64,000 bases of DNA from Prevotella pectinovora (GTDB lineage: Bacteria; Bacteroidota; Bacteroidia; Bacteroidales; Bacteroidaceae): positions 1 to 64,000 of the forward strand of contig NZ_JXQI01000062.1 in NCBI RefSeq assembly GCF_000834015.1. Direction: 5' to 3'. The notes under the pieces are model-generated. The model was not told where the DNA came from and made no database searches. It saw only the letters and a list, made by a program, of their open reading frames with translations. The position numbers and the translations under genes are program-made. Of this stretch, positions 6,315 to 14,164 are shown piece by piece. Positions within the stretch are counted from its first letter, which is position 1, and each line of letters begins with the position of its first letter.

Positions 6315-9146
6315 TTACAGTTTGTATCTCACTCCGAGAAGGAACGTCCTGCCGTATTTGTATGTTCCCACGATGGTCTTGTCCTTCTTCTGTCCTTCGT
6401 ATTCCAGATTGTCCGGGTTTACGGTTTTCAGATATCTCTCGCGCTTTGCGTCGAGCAGGTTGTTTGCCTTGAAGAATATCGAGATGCCGTTTTTGAACTG
6501 CTTCTCGGCGCTGAGGTCCAGACCGAACATCGCCTTGTCCCATTGGTCGGCATCTTTGAAGGGCGATACGAGAGCAAGTTTGGTGCCGGTGTACGAAGCG
6601 GCGAGTTGTGCGTTCCATCCGTTCTCCGTGTCTTTGTAGAGCAAGGAGAGGTTGGCGGTGTGAGGGGCCTGGTTCACGAGCGGACGGGTCTGTGTCACTC
6701 CTGTCTTATACTCAGCACTGCCCTCCTGGTATTCACGCTTTGATGTGGTGATGCGGGAGTGGGTGTAGGTGTAGTTTGCCTTCACACCGAAGTGGCGGAT
6801 ATATTTTATCACGTCGATCTCGAAGCCCATGTTCTTGGCGTTACCGAGGTTGTCTGGCATATAGTAGGCATCCGTTCCGGCACCAATCTTGCCGTCGGAA
6901 GTTACGAACACCTGCTCGATAGGATTCTTCAGGTATTTATAGAATACGCCGACGAGTATCTGCTCCGTCTTACTTGGAAACCATTCCCATCTCAGGTCCA
7001 GATTGTCGATGCGTGCACGTTTCAGGTTCGGGTTACCTTTCTCCTGATATTCCTCGCCCTGAATCTGATAAGGCACGATTTCATAGAATCCCGGACGGTT
7101 GATGCTGCGGTAGTAAGAGAGTCTCACGTTCATCTTCGCCGTCGGTGTCCATTTGAGCGATGCCGATGGCAGATAGTCCCAATAGCTCTGTTCGCCCACC
7201 TGTCCCATATTGCGGAAATGCTGAAGCATAGTGTATATCTGATTGGTGTGCTCAGCACGGAAACCGGCATACACTTCGCCTATCCTGCTCTTCAGAGTTA
7301 CCATAGCATAGGTACCGCCGATATGCTCCTTTGAGTCGTAGTTGAGCTGTGAGGCTTGAGAATACGGAGTCTTGCACACCCAGTCGACATTGGCAAACTG
7401 GTCATAGCCGTTGCCGTCGAGCTTCTGCGAGATGTCGGCAGGATTGAAGATATACGAGTAGTATCTGTTGCTGCGCTTCTTGCGGCGATATTGTGCTCCG
7501 GCTTTCCATAGAGCGTCAACGCCGTTGCCGAAATGTGTGTCGTATGAGAAATTGATGTAGCCCGCCCAATCGGTGTCTTTGTTGTGTTGGAATCTGCGTT
7601 CGGCGTTCTTCGGCAGCGTCTTCGTGATGTTCTTGTCCGTGTTCCATATCGAACCGCCCACCACGTCGCCTTCAGCACTGGCATCTCGGCTGACGGAATT
7701 GGTCAGCGTGATGTATGTTCTGTCGGGGTCTTCCTCCTTGGCCTGTGAGAATATTCCTGACCAGTCCACGGTGAAGTCTTTAGTGAGATGATGTGTTCCT
7801 TTCAGGTTTGTGGCGAAGATGCTCTGTGTGGCAGATGTGGAGCGCACCTCGTCGTCCTGTGTGTATGAGTCGGCAGCGATATATTCTGTGCTGATGCCGT
7901 TGTCGTAGCGAACGCCTTTAGAGTTAGACCTAACGTACATGTTATACCATTCCAGCTTGTGTTCAGGCAGTGTCAGGTCTATCTTGGCGTGCAGACCAGA
8001 GGTTAGGTCGTGGATGCTGTAGTAGCGGTGGTGTAGGTTTGAGATATACATCGCCTGTTCTCCCGATGCCATCTTCACGGAGTTGTATGTACGCTCAGTG
8101 CCACGGAAGGTGTTCTGGATGCTTCCGGCGAGCATCACTCCGAGACGGTCTTTCCAGAAACGGTCGCCGATGCTCAGTCCGCCCACGAAGTTGGGGGCAG
8201 GAGTAGAGTGGCTCTTCAGGCGCACCGGACCGTTCTTGAAGTCGCTCATCGTAGCCTTGTAGTCAGCACCGTTAGCCTCGTATGGCGATTTGTGGGTATA
8301 GTCAGAACGGTCGGTTGTGAGATAGTCTCTGCCGTCTTTCCCAAAATAGTCGGTGGCTCCGATGGCGGCATTGGCCTGCAGCTGGAAGCGAGAAGGCGCA
8401 TCCTTCATTACCATGTCTACCACACCTCCTGCTGCATCACCCTCCATATCGGCGGTGAGTGACTTTGAAACCACAAGACGGTCCATCATATCGGATGGGA
8501 AGATGTTCAGAGGCACATAGCGGTTCTTGTCGTCGGGGCTCGGAATCTTCACGCCATTCACGAGTGTGTAGTTGTATCTCTTGTCCATGCCGCGCAGGAT
8601 GGCATAAGAAGCTTCTCCGGAGGCATCACGCTCCATAGTGACTCCCGACATGCGCTGGAGCACGCTTGCCACATTCACGTCTGGCGAGAGTTGGATGCTC
8701 TGCTGGCTCATCACGTTGAGCACTGTGCCGGCATTCTTCACCGTCTCCACAGCACTGCGGTCTGACCGGTATTCGCGGTGACCCGTTACCACCACTTCGC
8801 CCAATTGTCTGGAGTCTTCGTCCATGGCGATTGTCAACTGTCCGTCCTTGCCGTCTTCAGAACCTTTGGAGTAGTCTTTCGCAACATCCACCACCATCTC
8901 CTTTGTCTTGTATGACATATAGGTGATGACGAGGGTGAACTTGCCTTTTTCGGGCAGTTCGTGCAGAGAGAACGTACCGTCGAGACCTGTGGTAGTACTT
9001 ATGTTGGGCAGTTCCTTCACCCGCACCACTGTGCCGATGAGCGGTTCGCCCGTCTTGTTATCCTTGACTATGCCGTCGAGCGTATGAGCACTGACGGCTG
9101 TAGTCGCAGCGGCAAGAAGAGCCGCACTGAAAAGAATCTTCTTCAT
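6315..9146 (-). CDS. TonB-dependent outer-membrane receptor
   Basis: 943 residues. Signal peptide (about 1-20), then a carboxypeptidase-regulatory-like beta-sandwich (about 22-110; GIVKDNKTGEPLIGTVVRV), a linker with LGEVVVTGHRE, a plug domain (about 125-245; LQRMSGVTMERD, ILRGMDKRYNYTLVNG) and a long barrel ending in FLLGVRYKL. This is the FecA/SusC-like architecture used by Bacteroidetes to import large or scarce ligands with TonB energy. It begins 3 bp after the stop of the TRAP-like phosphatase gene (gap 9147-9149), so the two are almost certainly co-transcribed. The neighbouring phosphatases suggest a phosphorylated ligand. No SusD-type lipoprotein is adjacent; the beta-helix lipoprotein occupies that place. 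Confidence 0.88.
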   Translation of the reverse strand: MKKILFSAALLAAATTAVSAHTLDGIVKDNKTGEPLIGTVVRVKELPNISTTTGLDGTFSLHELPEKGKFTLVITYMSYKTKEMVVDVAKDYSKGSEDGKDGQLTIAMDEDSRQLGEVVVTGHREYRSDRSAVETVKNAGTVLNVMSQQSIQLSPDVNVASVLQRMSGVTMERDASGEASYAILRGMDKRYNYTLVNGVKIPSPDDKNRYVPLNIFPSDMMDRLVVSKSLTADMEGDAAGGVVDMVMKDAPSRFQLQANAAIGATDYFGKDGRDYLTTDRSDYTHKSPYEANGADYKATMSDFKNGPVRLKSHSTPAPNFVGGLSIGDRFWKDRLGVMLAGSIQNTFRGTERTYNSVKMASGEQAMYISNLHHRYYSIHDLTSGLHAKIDLTLPEHKLEWYNMYVRSNSKGVRYDNGISTEYIAADSYTQDDEVRSTSATQSIFATNLKGTHHLTKDFTVDWSGIFSQAKEEDPDRTYITLTNSVSRDASAEGDVVGGSIWNTDKNITKTLPKNAERRFQHNKDTDWAGYINFSYDTHFGNGVDALWKAGAQYRRKKRSNRYYSYIFNPADISQKLDGNGYDQFANVDWVCKTPYSQASQLNYDSKEHIGGTYAMVTLKSRIGEVYAGFRAEHTNQIYTMLQHFRNMGQVGEQSYWDYLPSASLKWTPTAKMNVRLSYYRSINRPGFYEIVPYQIQGEEYQEKGNPNLKRARIDNLDLRWEWFPSKTEQILVGVFYKYLKNPIEQVFVTSDGKIGAGTDAYYMPDNLGNAKNMGFEIDVIKYIRHFGVKANYTYTHSRITTSKREYQEGSAEYKTGVTQTRPLVNQAPHTANLSLLYKDTENGWNAQLAASYTGTKLALVSPFKDADQWDKAMFGLDLSAEKQFKNGISIFFKANNLLDAKRERYLKTVNPDNLEYEGQKKDKTIVGTYKYGRTFLLGVRYKL

Positions 9147-9149
9147 CTG

Positions 9150-10202
9150 TTATTTTGATTTCTGAATCTCGTGAATCACTTTACCTTCCTTGTCAATCAT
9201 ATACATGCTGAGTTGTTTCTTCGAAGCAGAGATGACAGAGAAACCGTCATCGGAACTGCAGAACACGGTGCCCTTGACGGCCTGCACCGGACGGGCGAGA
9301 GATGCCGATGTGTTGACCACATAGTCGATGTCGTCGCCTTTCATCTTGATGTGTTGGAAGTTGTGGATATGTCCGCAGGCATATATAGCCACGTTCTTGT
9401 AGCGCTTCAGTATCGGGAGCACACGAGTCTGCATGTCTGTGCGCTCGCTTTCAGCTTTGTCGGTGTATGCATAGATGGGATGGTGTCCCACAACGATTAC
9501 CCAGTCCTCCTTGGCATTCTTCAGCGTGTTGTCGAGCCAGTCTAGTTCTGCTTTCATATCCTGTTTGCAGGCATCGGGATAAACGTCGGAGTTCTGCTGG
9601 TAGCGGTCGATGAGCGGTGTGGTGTCGAGGAATACCACCCGAAGTGTGGTGCCTTTCTTGTTGAACACCTTGGTGTAGTAGCGGGCCGGCATCATCCAGC
9701 GGCGGCTCACCTTGCCATAGTCGAGCACCGCCTGAGTGTTGCCGCGGTATTCATGGTTGCCCAACACAGGAAACCAGTCGAGCATCAGTTCGGGATGCGA
9801 ATAAACCTGTTCGAAGTTTGTCATCCACAACGGGTCGTTGACAGATGCCACACCGTTGAAATGATGGATGTCGCCAACGGCAAGCACGCATTCTGGACCT
9901 AAAACCTCTCCCATCTCTCCCATCAGTTCTGCAATGGGCTTTTGGTCATAATAACCGTTTCTGCCGAGGTCGTTAGCCATATAGAGCGTGATGTCGCCCT
10001 TCAGCTTCTTCCATTCCGAACGGACTGTCTCTGGCGTTGTGTTGCCTGGACCTCCAGCGGCCGCCACCGCTGCATTGGCGTTGACAGAAGCAACATTGCT
10101 CTTCTGAGCCTGCAAATTCAAACCACCCAGCAACATCATAGCCGCCATTGACAATACGGCAATCTTGTTTCTACCGCAAACTCCGAATTTCTTCTTTTTC
10201 AT
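9150..10202 (-). CDS. TRAP-like metallophosphoesterase
   Basis: 350 residues with a signal peptide ending near LQAQ (33). The calcineurin-like motifs are in order: NDLG (77-80), GDIHHFNG (110-117), GNHE (148-151), GHHPIY and GHIHNFQ. The stretch between the second and third motifs (GVASVND, then GNTQAVLDY and RRWMMP) closely follows mammalian tartrate-resistant acid phosphatase as I recall it. The position of that enzyme's purple-colour tyrosine is His114 here. Likely a periplasmic phosphomonoesterase. First gene of a leftward operon with the TonB receptor 3 bp downstream. Upstream lies a -7 box with 11-bp-phased repeats that may be PhoB sites (10276-10355), which would make this locus phosphate-starvation controlled. 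Confidence 0.85.
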   Translation of the reverse strand: MKKKKFGVCGRNKIAVLSMAAMMLLGGLNLQAQKSNVASVNANAAVAAAGGPGNTTPETVRSEWKKLKGDITLYMANDLGRNGYYDQKPIAELMGEMGEVLGPECVLAVGDIHHFNGVASVNDPLWMTNFEQVYSHPELMLDWFPVLGNHEYRGNTQAVLDYGKVSRRWMMPARYYTKVFNKKGTTLRVVFLDTTPLIDRYQQNSDVYPDACKQDMKAELDWLDNTLKNAKEDWVIVVGHHPIYAYTDKAESERTDMQTRVLPILKRYKNVAIYACGHIHNFQHIKMKGDDIDYVVNTSASLARPVQAVKGTVFCSSDDGFSVISASKKQLSMYMIDKEGKVIHEIQKSK

Positions 10203-10275
10203 TTTCTTTGTTACCTTTATATTATACCTTAATGATTAAATTATGAATATTGATTTCAAAACGTTAAATTCTGCT

Positions 10276-10355
10276 GCAAAAGTACTGTCACTGTATGTCA
10301 AAGATGTTACATGCATTTTAATAAGCAGGTAAAAACGTGCTACAAAGGCGTTACA
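10276..10355 (-). promoter_or_regulatory. Promoter with candidate Pho-box repeats
   Basis: On the minus strand a -7 box TACTTTTGC lies at 10276-10284, but no TTG occurs at the usual -33 distance. Instead six-base half-sites occur: TGACAG (10285-10290), TGACAT (10295-10300), TGTAAC (10306-10311), TGTAGC (10339-10344), TGTAAC (10350-10355). The pairs have an 11-bp period, and the two pairs are 44 bp apart, four periods. PhoB-family sites are 11-bp direct repeats that replace the -35 box. The match to phosphatase genes downstream makes this a plausible Pho promoter. Confidence 0.5.
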
Positions 10356-10411
10356 CAGACAAACCGGAGATAACACAAATGGCAGACACCTCGTAGTTGG
10401 GAGTGTCAACT

Positions 10412-10442
10412 TCCAAGCAAGCCCTAATGACCGATTGGGGAT
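10412..10442 (-). repeat. Partial dispersed repeat unit
   Basis: TTCCAAGCAAGCCCTAATG followed by ACCGATTGGGGA: the first half of the 60-bp unit in reverse orientation, without the AGAAGAGTGGATT half. It lies between the divergent phosphatase and pabB promoters. Confidence 0.65.
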
Positions 10443-10465
10443 AAATGCAGATAAGAAACGTAAGG

Positions 10466-10498
10466 TTGCGGTCTTTAAAAGAAAATTATTACCTTTGC
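10466..10498 (+). promoter_or_regulatory. Promoter of the pabB operon
   Basis: TTG at 10466-10468, 21 bp, then TACCTTTGC at 10490-10498. Transcription should begin near 10505, giving an 85-nt leader before the pabB ATG. Confidence 0.7.
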
Positions 10499-10590
10499 AT
10501 TATATATACAAGTATATAAGTATGAATCTTTCACCTTGCTTAGACCTATGGATACACGTCCATATATATTATAAGGTGTAGTATCGAGAT

Positions 10591-11589
10591 ATGAGACAAG
10601 AGATTATCGACCGCATGAACATCCTCGCAGCCGGGGGAGAACCATTCCTCTTCGTTATCGACTATGAGGGAGATGGCGCATATATACACAAGCTGTCGGA
10701 AATCAATCCGCAGGAATGCCTTTACGACTTTGAGGGAGTGGGCAATGTAGGCAAGATGGATGTCAGACCACTTCCAACGCCTGTTGAATGGCAGGTGGAC
10801 GAACCTCGCTATGAGGACTATGAGAAGAGTTTCGCCATCGTGAAGAGCAATCTGATGGCAGGCAACAGTTATCTGACCAATCTCACATGCAAGGTGCCGG
10901 TGAGGTGCAGTCTCACGCCCGATGATATCTTTCTCCATGCCAGAGGCAAATACAAACTGCTGCTCAAGGTGGGGAAGGAGACAGGAGAAAGGAAAAGCAT
11001 AGTGTGCTTCTCGCCCGAAACCTTCGTTAAGATAAAGGGCGGAAGGATATATTCCTATCCTATGAAGGGAACGCTCGATGCCACAATCCCAGATGCCGAA
11101 AGGGTATTGATGGATGATGAGAAGGAGGCTGCCGAACATGCCACTATAGTTGACCTTATCAGAAACGACCTCAGTAGGGTGGCGACCGACGTGAGGGTGG
11201 ACAGATACCGGTATATCGACCTGCTGCATACAAACAAGGGCGACATACTGCAGACCAGTTCGGAGGTGAGCGGACAACTCCCTGCCGACTATCGCCGGAA
11301 CATCGGTGACATACTGGCGGCACAGCTGCCGGCAGGGTCGATAACGGGAGCGCCAAAAGACAAGACCGTGGCAATCATCAGCCAGGCGGAAGGCTACAAA
11401 CGAGGATTCTATACCGGAGTGATGGGCATCTATGACAACGGAGAACTCAATTCTGCCGTCATGATACGTTTCATCGAGCAAGACCAGAGCGGCATGTATT
11501 TCAAGGCAGGCGGAGGAATAACCTGGATGAGCGACTGCAGGAAAGAATATGAGGAGGTGATACAGAAGATTTACCTTCCGATGGGGTAG
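10591..11589 (+). CDS. pabB: Aminodeoxychorismate synthase component I
   Basis: 332 residues, a compact chorismate-binding enzyme without the usual long N-terminal region. Motifs: SYLTNLT (93-99), PMKGT (157-161), AEHATIVDL (181-189), RNDLSR (191-196), GSITGAPK (249-256), FYTGVMG (273-279) and the C-terminal EEVIQK. The lysine in PMKGT is the residue that marks PabB; anthranilate synthases carry Ala there. It makes 4-amino-4-deoxychorismate from chorismate and ammonia for folate. The glutaminase subunit PabA is not in this window. First gene of an operon with the pabC-like gene 39 bp downstream. A 587-codon frame on the opposite strand (10546-12309) is a shadow. Confidence 0.9.
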   Translation: MRQEIIDRMNILAAGGEPFLFVIDYEGDGAYIHKLSEINPQECLYDFEGVGNVGKMDVRPLPTPVEWQVDEPRYEDYEKSFAIVKSNLMAGNSYLTNLTCKVPVRCSLTPDDIFLHARGKYKLLLKVGKETGERKSIVCFSPETFVKIKGGRIYSYPMKGTLDATIPDAERVLMDDEKEAAEHATIVDLIRNDLSRVATDVRVDRYRYIDLLHTNKGDILQTSSEVSGQLPADYRRNIGDILAAQLPAGSITGAPKDKTVAIISQAEGYKRGFYTGVMGIYDNGELNSAVMIRFIEQDQSGMYFKAGGGITWMSDCRKEYEEVIQKIYLPMG

Positions 11590-11628
11590 GAATGATTCTG
11601 TCGCAGTCTGTTCTATCATAAAAATATA

Positions 11629-12243
11629 ATGAAAATGCACTTCGTAGAGACAATAAAGATAAAGGATGGCACAGTCATGGCACTGCCATATCATCAGACA
11701 AGGATGGAAAGAACCGTCAGACGCTTCTTTCCCGGCCTTGCCCTTCATGACATGCCCCGCCTCTGCGAAATCATTGACGCAAAGGCAGGCGAAGGAATAT
11801 TGAAGGCACGGGTGGTGTATGGCGGGAAAGGAGTGGAGACAGTGGAATACGCACCCTACCACATGCGTGAAATGAAGACCCTGCAGGTGGTGGAAGGTGG
11901 CGACATAAGTTATGAATACAAAAGTACCGACCGCTCCCGTCTCAATATGCTGGCGGAGAAGAAAGGAAATGCCGACGAAGTGATAATCCTGAAGCACGGA
12001 CTCCTGACAGACACATCGTTCACCAACATCGCCATCCACGACGGCAACGGATGGATTACGCCACGCTGCCCATTGCTCTATGGCACAAAACGGGCAGCGC
12101 TGCTCGACCAAGGTGTCCTCACCGAGGCTGATATCACCATCGGTGACCTTCAGCGGGCAACCCGCGTGAGCCTGTTCAACGCCATGATAGACTTCGGCGA
12201 GAGAGAGATTGCCGTTCATGATATAAACACGGAACTGATATGA
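11629..12243 (+). CDS. Class IV aminotransferase, PabC-like lyase
   Basis: 204 residues, a fold-type IV PLP enzyme. The catalytic lysine is probably in YEYKSTDRS (about residue 102), followed by ADEVIILKHGLLTDTSFTNI, the phosphate-binding region, and TPRCPLLYGTKRAALLD. Directly downstream of pabB, it most likely acts as 4-amino-4-deoxychorismate lyase, releasing pyruvate to give para-aminobenzoate. It is shorter than E. coli PabC (about 270 residues), as is common for Bacteroidetes PabC-like proteins. A general branched-chain or D-amino acid aminotransferase role is less likely given the context. Its stop overlaps the start of the AraC regulator by 4 bp (ATGA). Confidence 0.82.
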   Translation: MKMHFVETIKIKDGTVMALPYHQTRMERTVRRFFPGLALHDMPRLCEIIDAKAGEGILKARVVYGGKGVETVEYAPYHMREMKTLQVVEGGDISYEYKSTDRSRLNMLAEKKGNADEVIILKHGLLTDTSFTNIAIHDGNGWITPRCPLLYGTKRAALLDQGVLTEADITIGDLQRATRVSLFNAMIDFGEREIAVHDINTELI

Positions 12244-13076
12244 ACCAAAAGATATACAACCTGGAAGAATTTGCCTCACGATATCATCTGAAAGATATAT
12301 TCGGAGCATACGCCGCCCACTTTGCCGTCACTCGGCAGGAGAGTGGGGACTTTGCCGATATGGTGACGGAGCGTGCGCTTTTCTGCCGTATCTTTCTCGT
12401 GAAGCAAGGCAGCTGTCGGATGGTCATCAACGGCAAAGACGGTGATGTGCTGGAACTCGGTGAGGGCAGTATGCTTATGGTCTCGGTCAATGATGTGGCA
12501 ACGCTCCTGTCTGTTTCTCCAGACATCGATGCGGAATGCGTGCTGGTGGACGAGGAGTTTGTAAGTCATACATATTGCTTCCGCCTTTCCGCCGACAAAT
12601 ACAAGAGCGTTCTCGATATCTTCCATTTCATACGCGACATCGTGCGCCATCAGCATATCAACAAGATAGAGATGATACGAAGCATGTTCAATGTGCTCAA
12701 TCTGATTATCGAGGAACTGCCATACGAACAATGTTCCGTGTCGCACGACATCGGCCACAAAAAAGGCATTTATGAGATTTTCCTCCATCATCTATACCGT
12801 AATTTCCGCAAGGAGAGACAGATCCGCTTCTATGCCGACAAGCTGAACGTCTCCACTGTGTATCTCTCCAGACTGGTGAAGGAAATCAGTGGCACTACCG
12901 TCAACGACCATGCCACATCATTGGTATACAAGGAAATATGCAATCTGCTCACGCACTCAGACATGACGATAGGCGAGATTGCCGACTATCTCAATTTCAG
13001 CGACCAGAGCGCCCTCTCCAATTTTTTCAAGCAGCGCTCAGGCATGACTCCGCTCGCATATAGAAACAGACAATAG
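12240..13076 (+). CDS. AraC-family transcriptional regulator
   Basis: 278 residues. The N-terminal half (about 1-150) is cupin-like (FLVKQGSCRMVINGKDGDVLELGEGSMLMV), a typical effector-binding region. The C-terminal 100 residues carry the two AraC helix-turn-helix motifs: YADKLNVSTVYLSRLVKEIS (about 200-220) and IGEIADYLNFSDQSALSNFF followed by GMTPLAYR. It overlaps the pabC-like gene by 4 bp, so it is translated from the same message. An AraC regulator tied to para-aminobenzoate genes is unusual, and whether it controls them is unknown. Its effector cannot be deduced. Confidence 0.88.
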   Translation: MNQKIYNLEEFASRYHLKDIFGAYAAHFAVTRQESGDFADMVTERALFCRIFLVKQGSCRMVINGKDGDVLELGEGSMLMVSVNDVATLLSVSPDIDAECVLVDEEFVSHTYCFRLSADKYKSVLDIFHFIRDIVRHQHINKIEMIRSMFNVLNLIIEELPYEQCSVSHDIGHKKGIYEIFLHHLYRNFRKERQIRFYADKLNVSTVYLSRLVKEISGTTVNDHATSLVYKEICNLLTHSDMTIGEIADYLNFSDQSALSNFFKQRSGMTPLAYRNRQ

Positions 13077-13121
13077 GGGCGGAGAGACCGCAGGGACCTC
13101 TGCTCTATGATAGTTTTTTTA

Positions 13122-13368
13122 CCCCAAATCGGTCATTAGGGCTTGCTTGGATTTTTAGAAGAGTGGATTCTGTTTGGCTTAACCCAAATCGGTCGTTAGG
13201 GCTTGCTTGGATTTTGATTTTTAGAAGAGTGGATTTTGGTTGGCTTTTAATGAGTAATAGCAAGCTATTGCGAATTAAAAACGGACAAAAGACGCCTTAT
13301 AAAAAGCAAAAGACTGCAAGCAGTTATAAAATATCACATTTAACGGCCTAATGACCGTTTTGGGCTTA
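13122..13368 (+). repeat. Left inverted-repeat block of 4-kb cassette
   Basis: Two 60-bp units in tandem (13122-13180, 13181-13247) run into a longer module (to 13368) containing AATAGCAAGCTATT and ACTGCAAGCAGT hairpins and ending in AACGGCCTAATGACCGTT. The same order appears in reverse complement at 17284-17537. Both inner units carry the rare GGTCGTTAGG variant, so the blocks are true inverted duplicates. Confidence 0.85.
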
Positions 13369-13390
13369 ATATATCGTCAAAGATTTTTTC

Positions 13391-13930
13391 CTATCCCTTC
13401 TTCGTAAGTTGGAATGCCAGCCGCTCGTCACCAGACCAGCAGTGGATAACTCCGCAATAGCTGAACCCCTCGTTGGCAAGCAGATGTTGCATCACGAGAT
13501 TGTCGCGATGTGTGTCGATGCGGATGTTGTCGTAGAGGGTGAGGGCATACTGCAGGGCGGTGTGCATGATGCCCGTTGCTTCGCCCGAACTGGCGATGCG
13601 GTGGATAGTGGCGTATGGTTTGTCGTTGGACCATTTGCCGTCGTAGATGATGTCGTAGGTAGGGTCGGCACCGCCACGCAGTACGAAAGTAGCCACTATT
13701 CTGTCTCCTTTCACGATAACGTAGCTGTCCCCGCTGTCAATGTCTTCCTGTAGAAGTTCCTCGCTTGGATATCCTTCTGTCCATTGATTGGGGTTGCCGG
13801 CTTCCGTCATGAATCGGCGGGCAATGGCGAATATTTCCTTCAGCCGTGGTATGTCGGCTGTTGTGGTGTGGCGGATGATGTAGTCGTCAGAGTTGCGGTA
13901 GTTGAGGCTGTATGTCGTTTTGTTATTCAT
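13391..13930 (-). CDS. GNAT-family N-acetyltransferase
   Basis: 179 residues from the Met of MNNKTTYSLNYR. The frame opens 14 codons earlier, but two promoter -7 boxes at 13958-13966 and 14031-14039 place transcription so that the inner Met is the natural start. Features of the GNAT fold: YIIRHTTTADIPRLKEIF (strand 1, helix 1), YVIVKGDRIVATFVLRGG (central strands), ATIHRIASSGEATGIMHTAL (strand 4 and a degenerate acetyl-CoA loop) and LVMQHLLANEGFSYCGV near the C-terminus. Acceptor unknown. It lies inside the inverted-repeat-bounded segment, divergent from the hybrid kinase. Confidence 0.82.
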   Translation of the reverse strand: MNNKTTYSLNYRNSDDYIIRHTTTADIPRLKEIFAIARRFMTEAGNPNQWTEGYPSEELLQEDIDSGDSYVIVKGDRIVATFVLRGGADPTYDIIYDGKWSNDKPYATIHRIASSGEATGIMHTALQYALTLYDNIRIDTHRDNLVMQHLLANEGFSYCGVIHCWSGDERLAFQLTKKG

Positions 13931-13957
13931 GAAAGGAGAGGAGACTTTGTATCTTAT

Positions 13958-13988
13958 GCAAAGATAGTGCAAACCGAATGCAGGACAA
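13958..13988 (-). promoter_or_regulatory. Proximal promoter of GNAT gene
   Basis: Minus-strand TTG (13986-13988), 19 bp, TATCTTTGC (13958-13966). The -7 box is embedded in the 17-mer TATCTTATGCAAAGATA (13950-13966), which recurs exactly at 14023-14039. Confidence 0.6.
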
Positions 13989-14030
13989 CAAGCTTGCTTG
14001 ATTGTTATGCTGAGGTGAAGCCTATCTTAT

Positions 14031-14062
14031 GCAAAGATACTTGTTTTTCCCCCTTCTGCAAA
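14031..14062 (-). promoter_or_regulatory. Distal promoter of GNAT gene
   Basis: Minus-strand TTTG (14059-14062), 19 bp, TATCTTTGC (14031-14039). It is the second copy of the duplicated 17-mer, 73 bp from the first, so the GNAT gene seems to have two tandem promoters. Confidence 0.55.
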
Positions 14063-14078
14063 TTTTTCCAGTCAGTTT

Positions 14079-14110
14079 TTTGCAGTGTTGTCAAGTTGTA
14101 GTATATTTGC
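14079..14110 (+). promoter_or_regulatory. Promoter of hybrid two-component gene
   Basis: TTTG (14079-14082), 19 bp, TATATTTGC (14102-14110): a near-perfect Bacteroidetes promoter. Start expected near 14117, upstream of both candidate ATGs at 14165 and 14204. Confidence 0.75.
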
Positions 14111-14164
14111 ATCGATAGACATATTGCCGTATTAGTAGACTCCCGTTTTCTGGATGTCGGCAGA

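Noticed and set aside
6265-6618. 118-codon N-terminal extension of the beta-helix lipoprotein
   Set aside because: It overlaps the end of the TonB receptor gene in another frame, is full of Arg, Gln and Ser, and precedes a clear signal peptide with lipobox at 6264.
10546-12309. 587-codon frame on the minus strand
   Set aside because: It lies antisense to pabB and the pabC-like gene, both of which have clear family motifs. Its protein has no domain, is rich in His and Cys, and its start overlaps the pabB promoter region. It is a coding shadow.
13122-13368. CRISPR array from the repeated 60-bp units
   Set aside because: Only two forward units, with no unique spacers of uniform length and no cas genes. 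The mirror copy at 17.4 kb shows it is an inverted repeat block.
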